The notes beneath the pieces were generated by a model. It saw only the letters and a list, made by a program, of their open reading frames with translations. It did not search any database and was not told the origin of the DNA. A stretch of DNA of 64,000 bases from Pseudoduganella dura. Its GTDB lineage: Bacteria; Pseudomonadota; Gammaproteobacteria; Burkholderiales; Burkholderiaceae_D. Within the stretch, counting starts at the first letter, position 1. Each line of letters begins with the position of its first letter. Both the position numbers and the translations under genes were made by a program. The stretch lies in NCBI RefSeq assembly GCF_009727155.1, contig NZ_WNWM01000002.1:496001-560000 (forward strand). Reading direction: 5' to 3'. Below are positions 55,070 through 63,169 of this stretch, piece after piece.

Positions 55070-56736
55070 GATCGTCCTTTCTTCTGCTTGCGCAGGTGCT
55101 TTGGCCAGATGCCATATCGGCCAGGTGACAGGATGCCGTTCGGATCGACGGCGTCCTTGACCGTCTCATGGAAGCGCAGCAGTGCATGGTCATTGAATGA
55201 ATACGTGGCCATGACGTCATCCTGGAACGCAGGTGCAGTGCGGTACTCTCCCCAGCCATGCTCCGCGGCGATCTGGATGATGCGCCGGAACGCCTCACGG
55301 TTTTTCTTGTTCTGGGCCGCATCCTTCGAGATGAAGAACGGGATGATGAACGTGAAGGACCGCTCCCAGGACGGGACGGGAACGTTCATCGCGAACACCA
55401 TGGGGATACCGAGTTCCTTTGCTGCCTTGCCGAGCACCTCGTTGATCTTCAGGATTGCCGCGCCGCTGCGCGGGATCACCGGCGAGAACCATGCATGCCC
55501 ATCCGAAGGCGGCGCCGGATTCCACACAGAGCGGGCACCGATCGCGAATGTGCGCAGGTTGGGAATGCCAAACTGCGCCGGGTATTGCACCTTTTCCTTC
55601 TGCTCGGGCGTAAGCGGCAGGTGGTAGAACTCGCGCTCCTCGAATTTCGCATCGGGGATCGCGTTGCGGTAGCGTTCCTGTACGTGCTCCCACTGGGCCC
55701 GCACTACCTTTTCCGGCCCGTAGAACGTGAACGCACAACTCCAGAACGGAATCCCATGGGCGACACCGTATGACTCGTACTCCTCGGGCATGGCGCCACG
55801 CTTCAACAGTTCGTAATAGGCTGCGTCACGCGGTGCCGGGCCGTGGATCAGGAAGTCATGCAGGCCGGCGAGACTAGGTGTCCCGAGCACCGGACTGTTC
55901 AAGTCGGGATACCCCGAGAAGATCCGCGTGTTTTCCAGATGGGTCATGATATCGACCATCGGTTCCAGATCCTTGTAGCGCGGCAGATGAACGACACCCT
56001 TCAGGAAGGATTCCGGTTCCGGCATGAGCCAGAAACCCATCTTGGTGACGATGCCGAAGTTCGACTGGCTGAACATGCCGTCGATCCAGGGACCGAACCC
56101 GCTCTTGTACAGCTGCCACGATGGGTTGCCCGGCATTGCTCCCATGCCCGTACGCATCAGTTCTCCATTGGCCAGCACGACTTCCATGCCGCAGTGGGCA
56201 TCGAAGTGATTGCGGAACTGGACCGAGGTGTATCCGGCCCCGCGATCCATCGCGTTGCCCAGCATGCTGCCCCAGCCAGGATCGGGCACGTCGATCCAAA
56301 GCTTGATGTTCTTTTCTTGCAGGTAGCGGTACATGTCGAAATAGCTGACGCCCGGCTCGACGATGCAGTAGGCCTGCTTTTCATTGACCTCGATGATGCG
56401 GTTCATGCGTTTCAGGTCGAGCACCACGGAACCGGAGTACGTTGGCGCCGATCCGCCATAACCCAGGTTCTTGCCGGTGGAAATCGCGTACAGCGGAATC
56501 CTGTACTGGTTCGCGATGCGCACGACCTGCTGCACTTCCTCTGCCGATTGCGGCGCCACGGCTGCCGACGCGAGACGCTCCTCGGGCTCGCCCCAGTAAG
56601 GCGAGTAGGCATCGCGGTACAGATGCAGGTCCTCGTCGCTCGTGAATACCCAATCGGCACCGACGACTTTGCGGAAGGCCGACAGCGCCTTGTCGAAGTC
56701 GGCCTGCCGTACTCCCGGGGGTAATTTGATGCTCAT
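55066..56736 (-). CDS. 4-cresol dehydrogenase / vanillyl-alcohol oxidase-type flavoprotein
   Basis: A 556-residue VAO-fold enzyme for p-alkylphenols, oxidising the benzylic carbon to alcohol, aldehyde or ketone. FAD and phenol-site motifs are intact: STGKNLGYGGSAP, the block DVPDPGWGSMLGNAMDRGAGYT, HCGMEVVLANGE, WGEYRTAP with the Tyr-Arg pair, and the closing DPNGILSPGRYGIWP. Which residue anchors FAD covalently is not clear. It is coupled to a cytochrome c gene, so dehydrogenase function is likelier than oxidase. Three bases separate it from the Tat protein before it. Confidence 0.9.
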   Translation of the reverse strand: MSIKLPPGVRQADFDKALSAFRKVVGADWVFTSDEDLHLYRDAYSPYWGEPEERLASAAVAPQSAEEVQQVVRIANQYRIPLYAISTGKNLGYGGSAPTYSGSVVLDLKRMNRIIEVNEKQAYCIVEPGVSYFDMYRYLQEKNIKLWIDVPDPGWGSMLGNAMDRGAGYTSVQFRNHFDAHCGMEVVLANGELMRTGMGAMPGNPSWQLYKSGFGPWIDGMFSQSNFGIVTKMGFWLMPEPESFLKGVVHLPRYKDLEPMVDIMTHLENTRIFSGYPDLNSPVLGTPSLAGLHDFLIHGPAPRDAAYYELLKRGAMPEEYESYGVAHGIPFWSCAFTFYGPEKVVRAQWEHVQERYRNAIPDAKFEEREFYHLPLTPEQKEKVQYPAQFGIPNLRTFAIGARSVWNPAPPSDGHAWFSPVIPRSGAAILKINEVLGKAAKELGIPMVFAMNVPVPSWERSFTFIIPFFISKDAAQNKKNREAFRRIIQIAAEHGWGEYRTAPAFQDDVMATYSFNDHALLRFHETVKDAVDPNGILSPGRYGIWPKHLRKQKKGRS

Positions 56737-56739
56737 TTC

Positions 56740-57210
56740 TTAACTCTCCTGTTTGCGCGCCGGGCCGATGAGCCAAGTTACCAATGCCTGATCCGTTCCT
56801 TGTACGCTGCGTTCCAGCACGCGCATTCCATGGCCGTGCGCCAGTTGCTCGATGCAGAACAGGGCCGGTCCGGTTGTCATTCCGGATACCAGCGCAGGAC
56901 CGTTGCGCCAGAGTGGATCCAGCAACTCCTGCCACACGGTCGTCGGATCGCCATTCATGCCGCGTATCACGCCGGCACGGCCGCGCTGGGCGAGACCATG
57001 GGCGCGTGCACGCGCATGGCGCATGTCGACCACGACCGCGTCATAGGACTCCATGGTTGAAATTGCTGCCTGGCCGTGTGCCTGGACCGGCAGCGCAGCC
57101 TTGGCCGATAGCAGTGGCAGCATCGCGGTCGCGAGCCCGCATTTCAGTAAGATGCGGCGCCGCCCGGAGTGCATCTGTGCATGCGCTAGTTGCTGTCGAG
57201 TAGATGTCAT
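56740..57210 (-). CDS. Tat-exported protein of unknown function
   Basis: A 156-residue protein. Start 57210 has GAGGAACC upstream. The leader GRRRILLKCGLATAMLPLL resembles a Tat signal. The mature domain has no recognised family. Lying directly before the flavocytochrome genes it may help export or assemble them; a Tat escort would be fitting for a flavoprotein without its own signal, but this is a guess. Confidence 0.6.
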   Translation of the reverse strand: MTSTRQQLAHAQMHSGRRRILLKCGLATAMLPLLSAKAALPVQAHGQAAISTMESYDAVVVDMRHARARAHGLAQRGRAGVIRGMNGDPTTVWQELLDPLWRNGPALVSGMTTGPALFCIEQLAHGHGMRVLERSVQGTDQALVTWLIGPARKQES

Positions 57211-57226
57211 GGTTGGTTCCTCATTT

Positions 57227-58858
57227 TCATGGCGCATGGGGCAGGTCTTCCGGCGCGGGCGCCGGCCGGCCGAGAATCATGTCGGCCGCTTTTTCCGCGA
57301 TCATCACGACCGCCGCATTGGTATTGCCCGCAATCAGGGTTGGAAAGACCGATGCATCGGCGATGCGCACGCCCTGCACTCCCCTCACTCTCAGTTCGGG
57401 ATCCACCACTGCCTGCGCATCGCTCCCCATCCGGCAGCTGCAGCCCGGATGGTGCACTGTGACGGCCGTGCGCCGGATGTAGTCGTCCCATTGGGCATCG
57501 GTCTCGACGTCCTGGCCCGGAAGGATTTCCCAGCTCCGGTAACGCGAAAAGTGCTTCGAGGCCAGCAACTTGCGGGCGAGCTTCAGGCCGTTGCGAATCA
57601 CGACAATGTCGTCGGGATGTCCGAGGAAGTCGGGATCGATCAGCGGCGCGTCGTGCGGATTGGGCGATGCCAGTGACACCTTGCCGAAACTCTTCGGACG
57701 CGCGGCGATCGACAGGATGCCGTAGCCATGCCCCAGCGGTAGCGGAAAGCCGTTGGCGTTACGGTGCGCCGGCATGAAGACCAGTTGCAGGTCCGGGCGC
57801 CCGGCCGCAGTGGGCGAACGTAAAAAGCCTGTCGCCTCGAAAACATTGCCGCCAATCGGTCCCTTGCGCGCGAGCGCATACTCGATCAGGTTCCAGATGT
57901 TGCGGGGCATGGCGCGGGCTGATACGCCGTAGGACGTGTAGTCATTGGTGCGGACCTGGATGGCGGCGGACGAATGGTCGCGAAGTCCCTGCCCCACTTC
58001 CGGCAAGTCGTGCACGACATCGATACCCAACTGGCGCAGGCTGGCCGCATCGCCGACGCCGGAGCGCAGAAGGATGGCTGGCGAGCCATAGGCGCCTGCA
58101 CTGAGAATGACCTCGCGCCGCGCGCGCAGCACGTGCTTCACACCTTCGCGTTCTACCGCAAGGCCAGTTGCTTTCTTGCCGTCGAACGTCACCCGGTCCA
58201 CCAGCGTATCGGTGAGCACAGTCAAGTTGAGACGCTGCGCCACGGGATGCAGGAACGCCGTCGCCATCGATTCCCTGCGTCCGCGACGTATCGTGGCCTG
58301 CCGCAGGCCGAACCCTTCCGGGTCGGCACCATTGAAATCGGGACACTGGCGCAGGTCCAACACCTTGGTTGCGTCCAGGAAGCTGTGCACCAGGGGATTG
58401 GCACGCGGCGGGTTCGCCACGTGCATTTCGCCACCCACGCCATGATATGGCGAGTCGTTGTAGAACCCGTTGTCTTCCGAACGCTTGAAGTAAGGAAGCG
58501 TGTCGCGATAGCTCCACCCCGGTGCGACCTTGCCCCAGTCGTCGAAGTCGCCGGGGTGTCCGCGAAAATAAACCATGCCATTGATCGAGCTCGAGCCGCC
58601 GAGCACGCGGCCACGCGGAATCATGAACGGGCGATCGCCCAGGCCCGGTTGGGAAACGCTTTTATAGCGCCAGTTGATTTCCGGATGATTGATCGCCGCC
58701 GCGACGCCCGTCGGGAACTTGATCTGCCAGTGGCGGTCGCGTGGCCCCGCCTCGACCAGGCATACAGTGATGGAGGGATCCGCCGAAAGCCGGTTCGCGA
58801 GCACGCAGCCCGCCGAACCACCGCCCGCGATGACGTAGTCGAATGTTGTATCGCTCAT
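57227..58858 (-). CDS. GMC-family oxidoreductase
   Basis: A 543-residue FAD alcohol dehydrogenase/oxidase of the choline dehydrogenase group. FAD fold GGGSAGCVLANRLS (12-25), signature GGSSSINGMVYFRG, and the C-terminal catalytic His in VHHPGCSCRMG. It oxidises primary or secondary alcohols, probably of the substrate side chain. Sits 22 bases behind the serine hydrolase. Confidence 0.9.
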   Translation of the reverse strand: MSDTTFDYVIAGGGSAGCVLANRLSADPSITVCLVEAGPRDRHWQIKFPTGVAAAINHPEINWRYKSVSQPGLGDRPFMIPRGRVLGGSSSINGMVYFRGHPGDFDDWGKVAPGWSYRDTLPYFKRSEDNGFYNDSPYHGVGGEMHVANPPRANPLVHSFLDATKVLDLRQCPDFNGADPEGFGLRQATIRRGRRESMATAFLHPVAQRLNLTVLTDTLVDRVTFDGKKATGLAVEREGVKHVLRARREVILSAGAYGSPAILLRSGVGDAASLRQLGIDVVHDLPEVGQGLRDHSSAAIQVRTNDYTSYGVSARAMPRNIWNLIEYALARKGPIGGNVFEATGFLRSPTAAGRPDLQLVFMPAHRNANGFPLPLGHGYGILSIAARPKSFGKVSLASPNPHDAPLIDPDFLGHPDDIVVIRNGLKLARKLLASKHFSRYRSWEILPGQDVETDAQWDDYIRRTAVTVHHPGCSCRMGSDAQAVVDPELRVRGVQGVRIADASVFPTLIAGNTNAAVVMIAEKAADMILGRPAPAPEDLPHAP

Positions 58859-58880
58859 GATGTCGTGCTCCCGGCGACCG

Positions 58881-60041
58881 TCACAGTGCCGCCGAGACAG
58901 CGATATCCGACAGACGCTGGAAGCGCTCGATATTCGCCGCCTGCGTCATCACGCCGGTGGTCAGGCAGGCAAAGGTCATGTGCAGGGCCGGATCGATCCA
59001 GAACATCGTGCTGCCCGCGCCGTAGTTGCCGAACGTACCCGGCGACGTCATCGTGCCGAATTGGTGATGCACGATACGTTCGCCTCGCACGGAAAAGCCC
59101 AGGCCAATATAGGCCGGCGGCGCCTCCCAGCCACTGCGCAGCGCGACGCCCTTGTATAGCTCGTTGGGCAGCTCACCGGTCTGGTTGCGGCTCGCCATGG
59201 CCACCATGCGCGGTGAGAGGATGCGCGCACCGTCGAGCTCGCCGCCGCGGCGCAGCATCTCGGCGAAGCGCGAGATGTCCGCCGTCGTCGATACCGCTCC
59301 AACGTGCGGTGCCTCATTGCGCTCCTCTTCGAACAGCCCGAAGGTGCCGGGCTGGGTACGGCCGGGAATGCGGATGGGAATAACACCGCGCATGTCCGGC
59401 ACCACCTTGCGTGCGCGAAGGTCGGCGCGCACGCCGAGTGATGTGCTGTCCATCCGCAGCGGCGTGCACAGATCGTCCTGCAGGATGGTAACGATGTCAC
59501 GGTCAGCTGCATCGGTGCGGCGCAGCATCTCCGCCATCAGCACGTGGTTGGAAACAGGAGAATAGTCGCACCGGCTCCCCGGCTCCACCGCGCCGTGCAC
59601 GTTCGCACACACGGCCTGGAGGAGTTCCGCCAGGTTATCCTGAAGCATGTCCGGCTTCGGCGTCCACACGCCGGGCATACCGGTAGTATGGGTCAGAAGG
59701 TGATACAGCGTGGCCCGGTCGCGTGGAGCGCCTGCGAATTCCGGGATGATGTCGGCTACCCGCGTCGTCAGCGCCAGTTGGCCGTGTTCGACGGCACGCA
59801 GGGCCAGTACGTTGACGAATGCCTTGGTCAACGAAAAGATGCTGAAAACGGCATCCGAAGCCAGCGGATGGGCGCCTTCTGCGTCGGCCGAGCCGACGGT
59901 CGCGTCGAGCCCGATCTCGCCAGCGCGCGCGACGCGGATCACCGCGCCGTAGTAGAGGCCCTTGCGCACGTCATTTTCGATAACCGACCTCAAGTGCGCG
60001 AGCCGTTCCTCCGACAGCGCACCGTGTTTTGCTTGGTTCAT
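58881..60041 (-). CDS. Serine hydrolase, class C beta-lactamase/esterase family
   Basis: A 386-residue EstB-like hydrolase. SxxK is FSLTK, YxN-type Tyr is in CDYSPVSN, and a HxG-like strand is near the end (YGAGSTMFW). No signal peptide. Probably a cytoplasmic esterase or lactonase in the degradation of an ester-bearing substrate. A different lineage from the exported one at 4461-5537. Confidence 0.83.
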   Translation of the reverse strand: MNQAKHGALSEERLAHLRSVIENDVRKGLYYGAVIRVARAGEIGLDATVGSADAEGAHPLASDAVFSIFSLTKAFVNVLALRAVEHGQLALTTRVADIIPEFAGAPRDRATLYHLLTHTTGMPGVWTPKPDMLQDNLAELLQAVCANVHGAVEPGSRCDYSPVSNHVLMAEMLRRTDAADRDIVTILQDDLCTPLRMDSTSLGVRADLRARKVVPDMRGVIPIRIPGRTQPGTFGLFEEERNEAPHVGAVSTTADISRFAEMLRRGGELDGARILSPRMVAMASRNQTGELPNELYKGVALRSGWEAPPAYIGLGFSVRGERIVHHQFGTMTSPGTFGNYGAGSTMFWIDPALHMTFACLTTGVMTQAANIERFQRLSDIAVSAAL

Positions 60042-60068
60042 GTTTTTACCTGTGTTGTTATGCTCATC

Positions 60069-60824
60069 TCAGCCAGCAGCGACGATGCCGCCATCGATAT
60101 TCAGTACGGCGCCATTGATGAACGAGGCATCCGGTCCGAGCAGGAATGCGATGGCGTGGGTGATGTCCTCGTCGCGGCCCAGGCGGCGCAACGGAATGGT
60201 TCCCGCGCGGCGCTCGTATTCCGCCCGATCCACATACGCCACCGCACCCGGCGTCGGCACCGAACCAGGGCACAAGGCATTCACCCGCACGCCGCGTGGA
60301 CCGAGCTCGGCAGCCATTACCCGCGTCAGCGCAAGTACGGCCCCCTTCACGGCGGAATACACGGCGGTGCGGGGATATCCGCGAAACGATACGGGAGAGG
60401 CATAGTTGATGATGCTGCCGCCGCGTGACGCGTCCATGTGGGCCAGCATGGCTTGCGTGCCCCACAGCACGGTCTTTAACCCGCCACCGACCATGAGGTC
60501 CACGGTTTCTTCGCTCACCTCTTCGATCGGTTCATAACGCAGGATCGAGGCATTGTTGATCATGGCGTGCAACGGCCCGCAGGCTGCCGCGAACTCGGCC
60601 GCCGCGCCCAGGAACCCGGCACGCACGCCGAGATCGGCGACGTAGCCGCAAGCCTTCCCGTCCGTGGCGAGGATCGCCGCGACTGTTTCGTTGACGCTCG
60701 TCTCGTCAAGGTCGCTCACAGCGACGGTGGCTCCCAGCCCGGCAAGATAAATCGCGCTGGCTCGTCCCAGTCCCCGGCCGGCACCGGAAATGAATATGTT
60801 GTAGCCGGAAAAGTCGTAGGCCAT
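60069..60824 (-). CDS. SDR-family dehydrogenase
   Basis: A 251-residue short-chain dehydrogenase. Cofactor motif SGAGRGLGRA, Asp in VSDLDE pointing to NAD, NNAS, and catalytic YSAVK preceded by NYASPVS. It lies one base behind the NTF2-like gene. Likely oxidises or reduces an alcohol/ketone of the side chain together with the GMC enzyme. Confidence 0.87.
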   Translation of the reverse strand: MAYDFSGYNIFISGAGRGLGRASAIYLAGLGATVAVSDLDETSVNETVAAILATDGKACGYVADLGVRAGFLGAAAEFAAACGPLHAMINNASILRYEPIEEVSEETVDLMVGGGLKTVLWGTQAMLAHMDASRGGSIINYASPVSFRGYPRTAVYSAVKGAVLALTRVMAAELGPRGVRVNALCPGSVPTPGAVAYVDRAEYERRAGTIPLRRLGRDEDITHAIAFLLGPDASFINGAVLNIDGGIVAAG

Positions 60825-60825
60825 G

Positions 60826-61233
60826 TCACAGCCCGAACAGTTTGACGACATACGCGCTGTCCATGTATTCGCGGATGGCCTTGATGCGTCCGCCCCTGAT
60901 GATGAATGCCCAGGCATAGACATTGTTGTAATCGCCACCGCTCAGCAATTTGCCTACCCCGCGGGTCTCGCACATCACCATGTCGCCGCCCGAAACGATG
61001 GTGTCGACATGGACCTTTGGATCGCCCGGCGCGAACAGTCCGCGCACGGGGCCGATGAACTTGTCGACAATGTCATTGCCCGTATGGATGCCACTTCCCG
61101 GGAGATCCTTGCTGACCTTGGGCTCCCACGTGGTGTCGGCGTCGATATAGGTGCGCAATTTCTCCAGGTCGCCTGTACTGAGAACTGCGAAAAACTCGCG
61201 GACCAGTTGTTCGCTGCTGGTGGTATCGGTCAT
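60826..61233 (-). CDS. NTF2/SnoaL-like protein
   Basis: A 135-residue cone-shaped alpha+beta barrel of the SnoaL/limonene-epoxide-hydrolase/ketosteroid-isomerase group (LVREFFAVLSTGDLEKLRTY at the start; IIRGGRIKAIREYMD at the end). Such proteins are isomerases, hydratases, cyclases or epoxide hydrolases. Ribosome site GGAGACAG. Its ATG overlaps the stop of a short ORF before it. Confidence 0.8.
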   Translation of the reverse strand: MTDTTSSEQLVREFFAVLSTGDLEKLRTYIDADTTWEPKVSKDLPGSGIHTGNDIVDKFIGPVRGLFAPGDPKVHVDTIVSGGDMVMCETRGVGKLLSGGDYNNVYAWAFIIRGGRIKAIREYMDSAYVVKLFGL

Positions 61234-61544
61234 GACTGTCTCCGTGATGTATTGATGAATTTTGGTGGATCTGCTTGCCTGGCGGTTTCGCCGGGAGTGT
61301 TTATTTGCCCGAGCGATCCGTCTGGCCTGGCTTGCGTCCGGCCCGCGCCACAAGGCAGCGTGGCGCTGGCACGCCGCTGTTGCGGCCACGCTTCGACGTT
61401 CTCGTCGGTGGCGCTCGGCGGGTCGTTCAGCCTGACGGCAATGTCCATGGACTGGCTGGTACGGTCCCCCGGTGCAGGCATGTACCGTCGCTGCTGCGGC
61501 CAGATGTGCATGCCGTCCTCGCCGGGTCGCTGGATGCCGATCAT
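61230..61544 (-). CDS. Possible small protein in the operon
   Basis: A 104-codon frame that fills the 330-base gap between the MBL and NTF2-like genes. A good GGAG site lies six bases before the ATG at 61544, and its stop overlaps the next start (ATGA). The sequence is Pro/Gln/Arg-rich with a WPQQRR repeat and shows no family, so it could be a disordered protein or a non-coding spacer. Confidence 0.4.
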   Translation of the reverse strand: MIGIQRPGEDGMHIWPQQRRYMPAPGDRTSQSMDIAVRLNDPPSATDENVEAWPQQRRASATLPCGAGRTQARPDGSLGQINTPGETARQADPPKFINTSRRQS

Positions 61545-61563
61545 GTGCTTCTCCAGGCGGTAC

Positions 61564-62451
61564 TTATTGGGGCGCTTCGGTGTCGAAACGCCAGGTGTCG
61601 CGATGACGCACCACGTAACCCGCAGTGGGATCAGGGAAGTGGGTACCGAGCACCAGGGCCTTGCCACCTTCATACCGTTCCAGGAAAGACTTGCGGGTCG
61701 CGCATGCCTCGTCCTTGTGGTGGTCGAACGCGGAATGCCTGTGCCAGATTGCACATTGCACCGGGTGATGCATCAGGTCGCCAGTGATGACGGCATGCTC
61801 GCCTTGCGAAGCGATGTGCACGCTGGCATGACCTGCCGTGTGCCCGGGCGACGGTTCGAACCAGACTTCATCGCACACCTTGTGGTTTGTCTCGACAAAA
61901 TCGGCAAGGCCCGCGTCGACGATGGGCTGCACGGCATCGGGCACATGGTCGGCATGCCAGTCGCCTGCCGCGGCCAGCGCCTGGATCTCCTGCCATTCCA
62001 CGCGGCCGAACAGGTAGCGTGCGGCCGGAAAGGTAGGCACCCAGACGCCGTCGACCAGGCGCGTGTTCCAGCCGACGTGGTCATAATGCAGATGGGTGCA
62101 CATGACGGCATCGATGCTTTCAGGGGGATAACCGGCGGCGGCGAGATCGTCCAGGAATGCGTTCTGCATATGGTTGAAGATTTCAAAGAAACGCACGCGG
62201 TCGTTGCCAATGCAGGTGTCGACCATGATGCGGCGCGTGGGTGTTTCCACCACGAAGCACTGCCAGGCAATCATCATCTGCCCCAAGGGTGACATGAACC
62301 CCGGGTGCAACCATTCGCGATGCGGTGCGATCAGGTCGCCCTCCTCGCCTGGATACATCAGGCTCTGTGGCGAGACGATGGACGGAGTCTCGACGATGCG
62401 CGTTATCTTCACGTCGCCGACCTGCCAGGACTTGATATCTTCAATGGCCAT
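61564..62451 (-). CDS. Metallo-beta-lactamase-fold hydrolase
   Basis: A 295-residue dizinc hydrolase. Ligands in THLHYDHVGW (His120, His122, Asp124, His125), His in SPGHTAGH, Asp in ITGDLMHH, His in GTHFPDP. Resembles the AHL-lactonase/methyl parathion hydrolase-like branch. Probably opens a lactone or ester within the pathway. It is second in the operon from box 8, 12 bases after the NTF2-like gene. Confidence 0.83.
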   Translation of the reverse strand: MAIEDIKSWQVGDVKITRIVETPSIVSPQSLMYPGEEGDLIAPHREWLHPGFMSPLGQMMIAWQCFVVETPTRRIMVDTCIGNDRVRFFEIFNHMQNAFLDDLAAAGYPPESIDAVMCTHLHYDHVGWNTRLVDGVWVPTFPAARYLFGRVEWQEIQALAAAGDWHADHVPDAVQPIVDAGLADFVETNHKVCDEVWFEPSPGHTAGHASVHIASQGEHAVITGDLMHHPVQCAIWHRHSAFDHHKDEACATRKSFLERYEGGKALVLGTHFPDPTAGYVVRHRDTWRFDTEAPQ

Positions 62452-62463
62452 GGCGAATTTCCA

Positions 62464-62901
62464 TCAGACTGTCAGGCTGAGGGAGCCGAGGCGCTTCTGG
62501 AAGCGCCAGCCGGCCTCGGTCAGGACGAAGGTATCGTCGTACTGTCCCAGGTGAACCCCAGGCTCGGCCTTGACTGGACGGGGACTCTCCGTATCCGTGC
62601 TCGAGACAAACAAAAGGTAGGTCCTGCCACGCGCCTCGGTCGGCGATACCAGATCGATGACTGTGTTGGTCATGATGTGGCGGGACAGGCGCGGCGGGCG
62701 GTCGCGAAACATCACCATGATGTTGTCGTTGCCGATGATCGGATTGTCCGGATCGAACGGACGCGCGAAGGCCGCGTCCTGCGTGAACAGTGCGGCGATC
62801 CCTTCATGGTCGCGCTCGTCGTTCAGCATCGCGAACTGGCGCACCAGCCGCTCGCATGCCCATTCCGCCGCCATGCGCTCGCTGCTGTTCATTTCTGCCA
62901 T
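62464..62901 (-). CDS. NTF2/SnoaL-like protein (first gene of the ten-gene operon)
   Basis: A 145-residue member of the SnoaL_4 group, also similar to small subunits of ring-hydroxylating dioxygenases (LVRQFAMLNDERDHEGIAALF). Since the Rieske proteins here are of the single-subunit VanA type, an isomerase or hydratase role is likelier. Ribosome site ACAGGAGACAG. First gene from box 8. Confidence 0.78.
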   Translation of the reverse strand: MAEMNSSERMAAEWACERLVRQFAMLNDERDHEGIAALFTQDAAFARPFDPDNPIIGNDNIMVMFRDRPPRLSRHIMTNTVIDLVSPTEARGRTYLLFVSSTDTESPRPVKAEPGVHLGQYDDTFVLTEAGWRFQKRLGSLSLTV

Positions 62902-62941
62902 TTTCTGTCTCCTGTGGTGTCAAGTGTGTGCTGCGGAGACC

Positions 62942-62984
62942 AGATTAGTCAGACAAGTATTCGTTGAGACCTGCCGAAAGATAG
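62942..62984 (-). promoter_or_regulatory. Island activator box 8 and -10 element (toward the ten-gene operon)
   Basis: Exact consensus CTATCTTTCGGCAGGT on the minus strand at 62984-62969, then 21 bases, then TAATCT (62947-62942). Gene start 67 bases from the box. Confidence 0.78.
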
Positions 62985-63007
62985 GAAACGGATCGCCCGT
63001 GCTAACG

Positions 63008-63051
63008 CTATCTTTCGATAGGTGCCCGCGGCCCGGGCGGCTAAGTACCAT
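63008..63051 (+). promoter_or_regulatory. Island activator box 9 and -10 element (toward the phytoene-dehydrogenase-like gene)
   Basis: CTATCTTTCGATAGGT at 63008-63023 (one change), then 22 bases, then TACCAT (63046-63051). Divergent from box 8 with 23 bases between. Gene start 146 bases downstream. Confidence 0.68.
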
Positions 63052-63169
63052 CAAGTTTCGAAACAGGTGCCCGGCAATGGCCGGCACAGGTCTGGCGGCA
63101 AGCGCCAAACAGTTTTCCCCGGCCGCCGGCACTTGTACCGGAGCCTCAATCAAACAAGCGAGACACAAC

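Noticed and set aside
62464..62901. Small subunit of a ring-hydroxylating dioxygenase
   Set aside because: The fold is similar, but the Rieske proteins in the window are single-subunit VanA types, and no matching alpha subunit is adjacent.
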